Assembly (NCBI GenBank): GCA_035490315.1
Contig: DATHET010000020.1
Coordinates: forward strand, 1 to 28,386
DNA: 28,386 bases
Source of the DNA: JADJQU01 sp035490315
GTDB taxonomy: Bacteria > Planctomycetota > UBA1135 > GCA-002686595
Direction: 5' to 3'
The notes beneath the pieces are model-generated. The model saw only the letters and a list, made by a program, of their open reading frames with translations. It had not been told where the DNA came from and made no database searches. Positions 22,406 to 28,386 of this stretch are shown piece after piece; within the stretch, counting starts at the first letter, position 1; every line of letters starts with the position of its first letter. Both the position numbers and the translations under genes were made by a program.

Positions 22406-23688
22406 GCGCGCCGAGCTTTTTTCGCCGGCAGTTCCTCGTCTCGGTGCCCATGCTCGCCGGCATCGTGCTCTCGATGCTCGCGGTCGGCGGGGCAAGCGCG
22501 ATCGTCTATCTCGCGTATCGGCTTCCGCCGCCGGATCGTTCCGAGAAGGCCGCTCCTCCGGCCGCGGAAGCGGTGGTCGCGTCGAGCTACGAATCCGTGA
22601 TCCGTCCGCTGCTCGACGCGAAGTGCACGCAGTGCCACGGCGAGAAGAAGCAGAAGGCCGGTCTCTCGCTCGCGACGACGGAGCTGATCGTCAAGGGCGG
22701 CCGTCACGGAGCGACGATCGATCGCGTGGCGCCGGAGAAGAGCTTGATCCTCGCGCGCATCCAGCTCGCGCTCGACGAAGAGAAGCACATGCCTCCCGAG
22801 GAGGAAGACCAGCTCGCTCCGGCGGAGCTGGCGGCCCTGCAGCGCTGGATCCAAGCCGGCGCGCCGTTCGAAGGAGTCGTCGAAGGCATCGACGCGCCGG
22901 TGAGCCCCATTCCGGCGGCGCAGAGCGAGTCGAAAGTTGTCGCAGTCGCCGCGACCCTCGCGCCCGCCGATCCGAAGGCCATCGCGGCATTGCGCGAGGT
23001 CCTGGTCCATGTGCAGCCCGTGAGCGAGGGCTCGCAGCTCCTGTGGGTCGACTTCTCGGCCACCGCGAAGTCGATCGACGACGCGAAAGCAGCCGAGCTG
23101 CTCCAACCCCTGCGCGAGCAACTCGAGGAAGTCTCGCTCGCGCGCAGCGCGGTGGGGGACGCCAGCCTTGCCATGTTCGCGAAGTTCGACGCTCTGCGCA
23201 GGCTCGACGTGCGAGCGACGGCGATCGGCGACGCGGGAATCGCCGCGCTCGCCGCGCATGGAAAGCTCGCCCTGCTGGTGCTCGCGCAGAACAAGCTCAC
23301 GGACGCCAGCGTCGACAGCCTGATCGCGATGACGGGTCTGCGCAGCGTGCACCTGTGGCGCAGCGGAATCTCCGCCGAGGGAATCGCTCGCTTGCGCGGA
23401 AAGCGGCCCGAGCTCGCGGTCGACGACGGCGCGAAGTCTGCCAGCGTCGCCCTCGAGGCCGAGACCACCATCTCGCTCACCAAGGCCACTCCGCCACAGG
23501 CCGCGCCAGCGTCGGCGACCGCCGCGCCGTCCTTCGCGCCGGTCAATTCCAAATGCCCGGTCACGGGCGCGCCGGTGAAACAGGCCTACACGATCGTTCA
23601 TGAAGGCAAGCTGATCGGTTTCTGCTGCCCCGAATGCCCGAAGGAATTCTGGGCCGACCCCGCGAAGTACGCGGATCGTCTGCAGTAG
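22402..23688 (+). CDS. Membrane-anchored cytochrome c - LRR - YHS-like protein
   Basis: A 428-residue protein with an unusual order of parts. A transmembrane anchor at about 11-38 is followed by a cytochrome-c-like PSCyt1 domain (CTQCH at 75-79, likely Met130 in KHMPPEEE). A leucine-rich-repeat-like region spans about 235-335 (RRLDVRATAIGDAGIAAL, then SVHLWRSGISAEG). After an Ala/Pro linker comes a Cys-rich end at 385-427 (CPVTG, then GFCCPECPKEFWADPAKY) that resembles YHS/TRASH-type metal-binding modules. The start is a GTG at 22402 overlapping the DUF1501 stop (GTGA), a sign of coupling. The frame is open far upstream inside the DUF1501 gene, but the hydrophobic anchor fixes this start. The C-terminal cysteines suggest binding of copper or another metal; this is inference. 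Confidence 0.85.
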   Translation: MSAPSFFRRQFLVSVPMLAGIVLSMLAVGGASAIVYLAYRLPPPDRSEKAAPPAAEAVVASSYESVIRPLLDAKCTQCHGEKKQKAGLSLATTELIVKGGRHGATIDRVAPEKSLILARIQLALDEEKHMPPEEEDQLAPAELAALQRWIQAGAPFEGVVEGIDAPVSPIPAAQSESKVVAVAATLAPADPKAIAALREVLVHVQPVSEGSQLLWVDFSATAKSIDDAKAAELLQPLREQLEEVSLARSAVGDASLAMFAKFDALRRLDVRATAIGDAGIAALAAHGKLALLVLAQNKLTDASVDSLIAMTGLRSVHLWRSGISAEGIARLRGKRPELAVDDGAKSASVALEAETTISLTKATPPQAAPASATAAPSFAPVNSKCPVTGAPVKQAYTIVHEGKLIGFCCPECPKEFWADPAKYADRLQ

Positions 23689-23761
23689 AAGGAGCGCATT
23701 GACCGGAAAAGCAAGTGCGGCTAGCGTCTCGATTGCGCCGCTCGCAACGGCATCCACAGGC

Positions 23762-24796
23762 ATGAGTGACATTTCCGGAGCGACGTCGCGGGCCGGCGAC
23801 GGCGCGGAGCCGTCCGCCGCGCAAGCGGGCGCAGGGACGCCCGCCGCTTCGTGCGAGTTCCGGCGGGCTCGAGCTTCAGCCGAGAACCCCGACGGCAGCG
23901 AGCGCAGCTCGAGCCCCTTGCTCGCCTGGACCGGACGCACCCTGCTTCGGGCTTCCTCGCACGTGCCGTTGCGCCTCCTGCACGCGGTCGCCAGGGGCGG
24001 TGCGCGCGCCGCGAGCCGATTGCCGACCCGCGAAGCGCGATTGACGCGCATCAACGTGGCGCTCTGCTTCCCGGAATTGTCGGCGGCCGAGCGCGAGCGA
24101 TTCGTGCGCGCGAGCCTGGTGCAGACGGCCTGCATGGCGGTCGAGCTCGGCCACCTGTGGCTGCGACCGGTGCCAGAGGTCCTCGCTCGCATCGTCGAGG
24201 TGCGCGGCGAGGAACATCTGATCCGCGCCATGGAGCGCGGGCGCGGAGCGATTTTCGCGGGCCCGCATCTCGGAGCCTGGGAGCTCGCGGGGCTGTGGAT
24301 CGGCTCGCGCTATCCGATCACGACCCTGTACCGCGCTCCACGCGTGCGCGAGATGGAGGAGTTCTATTCGCAGGCGCGCCGGCGCAGCGGAGCCAAGCTC
24401 TGCCCCGCCGACGCATCCGGCGTGCGCGCCGTTTTCCAGGCCCTCGGCCGCGGGGAAGTCGCGGCGATCCTGCCCGACCAGGATCCCGGCCGCGGAGCGG
24501 GCGTGTTCGTGCCCTTCTTCGGCGTCGCGGCGAACACCACCACGCTGCTCTCGCGCATCGCGGCGCGCAGCAAGGCCAGCGTGCTCTTGATGTTCGCCGA
24601 GCGCCTGTCCCACGGCCGCTACCGCATCCACATCCACCAGGGCTCGGACGAGATTTCCGGCGACGATCTCGAGCGCGGCGCGCGCGCGCTCAACGCCGAC
24701 ATCGAGACCTGCGTGCGGATGTGTCCCGAGCAATACCTGTGGAGCTACAAGCGCTTCAAGTTCCAGCCGACGGGTTCGCCGGACCTGTATTCTTGA
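23762..24796 (+). CDS. LpxL/HtrB-like lysophospholipid or lipid A acyltransferase
   Basis: A 344-residue member of the bacterial lipid A acyltransferase family, which moves a fatty acyl chain from acyl-ACP to a lipid. The HxxxxE catalytic pair is H169/E174 in GPHLGAWELAG. Other family blocks are TLYRAPRVREMEEFY, AAILPDQDPGRGAGVFVPFFG and the terminal PEQYLWSYKRFK. The first 50 residues are an Ser/Ala/Glu-rich tail not found in typical LpxL, and the normal amphipathic start appears only near residue 53. The ATG at 23762 is chosen; a TTG at 23699 is also in frame, and the true start could be further inside. It is 73 bp after the cytochrome gene and ends 3 bp from the convergent mutS gene. Its presence supports a Gram-negative type outer membrane. 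Confidence 0.85.
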   Translation: MSDISGATSRAGDGAEPSAAQAGAGTPAASCEFRRARASAENPDGSERSSSPLLAWTGRTLLRASSHVPLRLLHAVARGGARAASRLPTREARLTRINVALCFPELSAAERERFVRASLVQTACMAVELGHLWLRPVPEVLARIVEVRGEEHLIRAMERGRGAIFAGPHLGAWELAGLWIGSRYPITTLYRAPRVREMEEFYSQARRRSGAKLCPADASGVRAVFQALGRGEVAAILPDQDPGRGAGVFVPFFGVAANTTTLLSRIAARSKASVLLMFAERLSHGRYRIHIHQGSDEISGDDLERGARALNADIETCVRMCPEQYLWSYKRFKFQPTGSPDLYS

Positions 24797-24799
24797 CGC

Positions 24800-27484
24800 T
24801 CAAAGCAGCCGCTTGAGGTCGCGCAGCGCGATCAGCGCGTCGATCGGAGTCAGCCGATCGGGATCGAGCTTCTTCAAGGCGCTCTCGAGCCGCGTCGGCG
24901 GGGCTTCGAAGAGCGAGAGCTGAGCCGCGGGAATCGCGGGGGGCGTCCTGCTGCCCGCGATGCGCGGTCCGAGTCCCTCCGCGTCGGACTCCAGGCCGGC
25001 GAGGATTTCCTTCGCGCGCAAGAGCAGCTCTCCCGGCACTCCCGCGAGGCGCGCGACGTGGATTCCGTAGCTGCGGTCCGTGCCTCCGTCGACGATCTTG
25101 TGCAGGAAGACGATCTGGTCCTCCCACTCGCGCACGGCGACGCTCTGGTTGAAGACTCCCGGCAAGCTTTCCGACAAGGCCGTCAGCTGGTGGTAGTGGG
25201 TCGCGAACATCGCGCGGGCGCCGACCTTGTGGAACAGGTGCTCGACGATCGCCCAGGCGAGGGCGAGGCCGTCGAACGTGCTCGTCCCGCGGCCGACTTC
25301 GTCGAGCACGACCAGCGAGCGCGCCGTCGCGTTGTTCAGGATGTTCGCGACCTCGACCATCTCGACCATGAAGGTCGACTGGTGCCGCGCGATGTCGTCG
25401 CTCGAGCCGACGCGCGTGAAAATTCGATCGACGAGACCGATCTTCGCTTCGCGCGCGGGCACGAAGGATCCGATCTGCGCCAAGAGAACGATCAGCGCGG
25501 TCTGGCGGATGTACGTGGATTTTCCGGCCATGTTCGGGCCGGTCAGGATCGTGATGCGCCGCGCGCCGCGGTCGAGCAGGCTGTCGTTGGGCACGAAGGT
25601 CTCGCCCGAGAGGGTGCGCTCGATCACCGGATGGCGGCCGTCCAGGATGCGGATCACGTCGCCTTGATCGATGTCGGGCGCGCAATAGCGGCTCTCGGCC
25701 GCGCGCTGCGCGAGGGCCGCGAGCACGTCGATCGTGGCCAGCGCGTTCGCCGTGTCGAGGATCCGCCCGACGTGCCGCGCCACTTCGTCGCGCAGCTCGC
25801 AGAAGAGCTTGTATTCCAGGTCGAACGAGAGCTCCTCGCTCTTGAGCACCTTGGTCTCGAACTCCTTCAGCTCCGGCGTGATGTAGCGCTCCGCGTTCTT
25901 GACCGTCTGCTTGCGGATGTATTGCGGCGGAACACGATCGGTCTGACCGTGCGGGATCTCGATGAAGTATCCGAAGACCGAATTGAATCCGATCTTCAAG
26001 TTGTTCATGCCCGTGCGCGCGATCTCGTCGGCCTGGAAGCCCGCCATCCACGACTTGCCGTCGCCGGCGATCTGGCGCAACTCGTCGAGCTGCGCGTCGC
26101 GTCCGGGACGCACCAGGCCGCCCTCGCGCAGGCCGAGCGGCGGCGCGTCGACCAGGGTCGCGCGGATTTTCAGGGCCACGTCCTCCAGGGGATCGAGGGC
26201 GCCGAGCAGCTCGCCCAGGATCTTCGAGTACACGCTCTCGAGCTTGGCGCGCAGGCGCGGCACGATCTCGAGCGAAGCGGCGAGCCCGACGAGATCGCGA
26301 GCGTTGGCGCGGGCCGTCGACAGCTTCGCGACCAGGCGCTCGATGTCGAGCACGTCGCCGAGCAATTCGCGCACGTCGCCGCGCAGGAAGGGGCTCGCGA
26401 CGAACTCCGCGACACCGCGCTGGCGCAGGAGGATCGGCTCCGGCCGGCGCAGCGGCGAGAGCAGCCATTCGCGCACCATGCGACCGCCCATCGGCGTGAC
26501 GCTCGCGTCGATCACCTCGAGCACGCTGCCGTCGCGGCGCGCGTCGCGCTGCGTGGCCACCAGCTCGAGGCAGGAGCGCGTCGCGCGGTCCAGGGCCAGG
26601 AACTCGCTCGAATCGACGCGCTCGATCCTCCGCACGTGATCGCAAGCCGACTTCTGCGTCTCCTGCAGATATTCCACCAGGGCGCCGGCGGCCGGGATGA
26701 TCAGCGAATCGTCCTCGATGCCGAAGCCCTCGAGCGTCGCGAGCTTGAAATGCCTCTCGAGGGCGCGGCGCATGCCTTCGCGCTCGAAGCGCCACTCCTC
26801 GCGCTGCGTCTGGCGCGGACCGCAGACCCGCTCGACTTCGGCTGCCAACAGCGGCGCGCGCTCGGCCAGGGTCGTCGCGCACAGGAGCTCCGCCGGCGCG
26901 ATGCGCGCCAGCTCGTCGCAGGCGCGCGCGTGGTCGGTCTCGGTCGCGCTGCAGCGGCCGGTCGACAAATCGACCCAGGCGATTCCGACGCGATCTCCCG
27001 CGACGGCGATCGAGGCCAGATAATTGTTCGCGCGCGCGTCGAGGGCCTCCTCCTCCGTGAGCGTGCCCGCGCTGACGACGCGCACGATCGCGCGATCGAC
27101 GATGCCCTTGACGTCGCGCGGATCCTGCATCTGCTCGCAGATCGCGACCTTGAAGCCCTTGTGGACCAGGCGCAGCAGATAGCTCTCGACGGCGCGCACA
27201 GGAACGCCCGCCATCGGCAAGGCGTCCAGGCCCTTCGAGCGCGACGTCAAGGTGATGCCCAGCTCGCGCGCGGCGACCACCGCGTCCTCGCCGAACATCT
27301 CGTAGAAGTCGCCCATGCGGAAAAAGAGCAGCGCATCAGGCGCTTCTTTTTTCGCCGCGTGGAATTGACGCATCATCGGCGTCAGGGCGCTGGCCGAGCT
27401 CTCCAGCCCTGTTGTTTCGCGCGGGGCCGGCGCGGGACGCTCGGCAGCGGCGCCGCTGGAGGCCAGATAGCTGCTGCGGCGCAT
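24800..27484 (-). CDS. mutS: DNA mismatch repair protein MutS
   Basis: Full-length MutS1, 894 residues. The mismatch-reading Phe-x-Glu is F60/E62 in RMGDFYEMFGEDA. The connector, lever and clamp domains follow. The ATPase has Walker A GPNMAGKST at 649-657, then STFMVEMVEVANILNNAT, Walker B/D-loop VVLDEVGRGTSTFDG and the switch ATHYHQL. Near the C-terminus, QLSLF at 855-859 is a canonical sliding-clamp binding motif. The last block (LDPDRLTPIDALIALRDL) is the conserved C-terminal tetramerisation/HhH-like end. The protein recognises base mismatches and recruits MutL. About 35 residues precede the usual N-terminus (LTPMMRQFHAAK); the start is the ATG at 27482-27484. It converges on the acyltransferase gene and diverges from the lipoprotein gene. 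Confidence 0.97.
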   Translation of the reverse strand: MRRSSYLASSGAAAERPAPAPRETTGLESSASALTPMMRQFHAAKKEAPDALLFFRMGDFYEMFGEDAVVAARELGITLTSRSKGLDALPMAGVPVRAVESYLLRLVHKGFKVAICEQMQDPRDVKGIVDRAIVRVVSAGTLTEEEALDARANNYLASIAVAGDRVGIAWVDLSTGRCSATETDHARACDELARIAPAELLCATTLAERAPLLAAEVERVCGPRQTQREEWRFEREGMRRALERHFKLATLEGFGIEDDSLIIPAAGALVEYLQETQKSACDHVRRIERVDSSEFLALDRATRSCLELVATQRDARRDGSVLEVIDASVTPMGGRMVREWLLSPLRRPEPILLRQRGVAEFVASPFLRGDVRELLGDVLDIERLVAKLSTARANARDLVGLAASLEIVPRLRAKLESVYSKILGELLGALDPLEDVALKIRATLVDAPPLGLREGGLVRPGRDAQLDELRQIAGDGKSWMAGFQADEIARTGMNNLKIGFNSVFGYFIEIPHGQTDRVPPQYIRKQTVKNAERYITPELKEFETKVLKSEELSFDLEYKLFCELRDEVARHVGRILDTANALATIDVLAALAQRAAESRYCAPDIDQGDVIRILDGRHPVIERTLSGETFVPNDSLLDRGARRITILTGPNMAGKSTYIRQTALIVLLAQIGSFVPAREAKIGLVDRIFTRVGSSDDIARHQSTFMVEMVEVANILNNATARSLVVLDEVGRGTSTFDGLALAWAIVEHLFHKVGARAMFATHYHQLTALSESLPGVFNQSVAVREWEDQIVFLHKIVDGGTDRSYGIHVARLAGVPGELLLRAKEILAGLESDAEGLGPRIAGSRTPPAIPAAQLSLFEAPPTRLESALKKLDPDRLTPIDALIALRDLKRLL

Positions 27485-27717
27485 GGGGGGAGCGTGGCGG
27501 CGGAAAGAGGGCCCGGACCTCGGGCCGGACCCAGGCGGGTGCGACGCACCGCGACAACGAAGGGTCCTTTCCCGTACAGTTCGTGCAGTTTATAGAGGAC
27601 ACTCCCTCTCACCAAGCCGGCCGCCGTGCATCGCCGGGCCGCTTCGCCTCGACACGCCGGCCTGGCCTGGCGTTTGCTTTGCCGCCGGCACCCTCGCCCG
27701 ACCGAACCCATCCTTTC
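27485..27717. promoter_or_regulatory. Divergent promoter region between mutS and the TPR lipoprotein
   Basis: A 233-bp gap with one AT-rich island near 27589-27596. On the minus strand it gives TATAAA (27594-27589) with TTGGTG 15 bp upstream (27615-27610), a fair sigma-70 match for mutS. On the plus strand it gives TATAGA (27591-27596) for the lipoprotein gene, but with no good -35. Two CAGTT repeats (27577-27581 and 27586-27590), spaced nine bases start to start, overlap the island and could be a binding site. No gene is seen here. Confidence 0.35.
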
Positions 27718-28386
27718 GTGTCAGCCGTCCATCGTCCCTTGTCTTTTGCCCTGCCTCTGCTGCTGGCGGCCTGCGCCAGCTATCCGCAGCGAACCGCCGA
27801 GGCCTACACGGCCTTCGAAAGCGGTCGCCTCGAGGCTGCGGTGAAGCTCTACTCGGACCCCAGGACCACGGGGTCCGATTTTCTTGGCGGAGCGGAAGCC
27901 GGCTCGGTGGCCTTCGCGGCGGGGGATTGGGACGGCGCGCTGGCGCATTTCAGGGCGGCTCACGCGGCCGTCAAGTCCTTCGAGGATCGAGCCCTGGTCT
28001 CTCCGACCGACGCTGGCGAATCGCTGCTCAGCTGGACGATCAACGAGTCCATGTCGAGCTACCGCGGCGAGGGCTTCGAGCGCGTGATGCTCCACGCCTG
28101 CATGGGCCTGGTCTACCTGGGCCAGGGCAAGCCCGAAGACGCCGGCGTCGAAGCGCGGCTCGCGAACAAGCTCCTGGAGAGCGAAGAGGCTCTTTACGAG
28201 AAGAAGTACAAGGCTGGCGGGTTGGGCCATTTCCTCTCCGCCGTCATGTACGAGCTGCTGGGCCAGCCGGACAATGCGTACATCGACTACAAGCGCATGC
28301 TCGAGAAGGAAATCGGCACCGAGCTCGCCGGTCGCGCGGCCTTGCGTCTGTCGAAGAAGCTCGGCTACCGCGATGACTACGACCAG
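27718..28386 (+). CDS. COG3014-like TPR lipoprotein, cut by the window end
   Basis: The frame has no stop before the window edge and gives 223 residues. From a GTG at 27718 it starts with a clear lipoprotein signal (RPLSFALPLLLAACASY, lipobox Cys19). Next comes AEAYTAFESGRLEAAVKLY, and helical pairs like TPRs follow (GSVAFAAGDWDGALAHFRAA). The stretch MSSYRGEGFERVMLHACMGL, then LGQGKPEDAGVEAR, matches my memory of the uncharacterised COG3014 lipoproteins. These are usually found beside an LpoB-like gene; whatever follows here is outside the window. The frame is open upstream of the GTG, but the signal peptide fixes the start. No function is established for the family; its architecture suggests a scaffold in the periplasm or outer membrane. 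Confidence 0.78.
   Translation, partial: MSAVHRPLSFALPLLLAACASYPQRTAEAYTAFESGRLEAAVKLYSDPRTTGSDFLGGAEAGSVAFAAGDWDGALAHFRAAHAAVKSFEDRALVSPTDAGESLLSWTINESMSSYRGEGFERVMLHACMGLVYLGQGKPEDAGVEARLANKLLESEEALYEKKYKAGGLGHFLSAVMYELLGQPDNAYIDYKRMLEKEIGTELAGRAALRLSKKLGYRDDYDQ

Noticed and set aside
25058..27595. 845-codon plus-strand frame opposite mutS
   Set aside because: mutS has every expected motif; the opposite frame is low-complexity and starts in no sensible context.
1..28386. tRNA, rRNA, CRISPR arrays, insertion sequences, integrases or phage genes
   Set aside because: I looked for cloverleaf arms, regular repeats, terminal inverted repeats and transposase motifs by eye and found none; a covariance-model search would be needed to exclude small RNAs.

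Overview
The window is about 28.4 kb of GC-rich, densely coding bacterial chromosome. A Planctomycetota origin is the best reading. The strongest sign is the 17.3-23.7 kb block: a cytochrome-c/DUF1549/DUF1553 protein, a Tat-exported DUF1501 protein and a membrane-anchored cytochrome-c/leucine-rich-repeat protein, next to a DUF1080-type lipoprotein. These families are hugely expanded in planctomycetes, and also occur in Verrucomicrobiota and some Acidobacteriota. Several lipoprotein signals, an LpxL-type acyltransferase and the weak or absent Shine-Dalgarno motifs fit this. I saw no rRNA, tRNA, CRISPR, transposase or phage gene, so this looks like ordinary chromosome rather than a mobile island.

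Layout. (1) 1-1460 (+): the tail of a DGPF/YCII-type protein, overlapping by ATGA an ECF sigma factor of the long ECF42 type. (2) 1477-3114 (-): a sulfotransferase with a repeat-rich C-terminal half. (3) 3397-4194 (+): a helical protein of unknown function. (4) 4345-5834 (-): a soluble Hanks-type kinase and, upstream of it, a small putative lipoprotein. (5) 5905-7670 (-): modC and modB of a molybdate ABC transporter, joined by a TTGA overlap; the matching modA lies apart at 10381-11181 (-). Between them, on the opposite strand, is a 909-residue GH63-type glycosidase (7691-10420).

(6) 11247-24796 (+): a 13.5 kb co-directional run. It contains an archaeal/eukaryotic-type (type II) methionine aminopeptidase, a GT-B glycosyltransferase with an inserted beta-rich domain, an SDR oxidoreductase lacking the usual catalytic serine, an amylo-alpha-1,6-glucosidase-like debranching enzyme and a small DUF1080-like lipoprotein. 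After a 177-bp gap with a hairpin and a TATAAAT box come the DUF1549/DUF1553, DUF1501 and cytochrome-c/LRR/YHS-like genes, then an LpxL/HtrB-like acyltransferase. (7) 24800-27484 (-): mutS. (8) 27718-end (+): a COG3014-like TPR lipoprotein cut by the window edge.

How the genes may work together. The GT, SDR, debranching enzyme and GH63 enzyme suggest alpha-glucan or compatible-solute metabolism, but no substrate can be fixed from sequence. The three cytochrome/DUF genes are very tightly packed (2-bp gap, then a GTGA overlap) and probably form one exported redox or polymer-processing unit. The most unusual items are the type II methionine aminopeptidase, the glycosyltransferase architecture, the Ser-less SDR and the cytochrome-LRR-YHS fusion.
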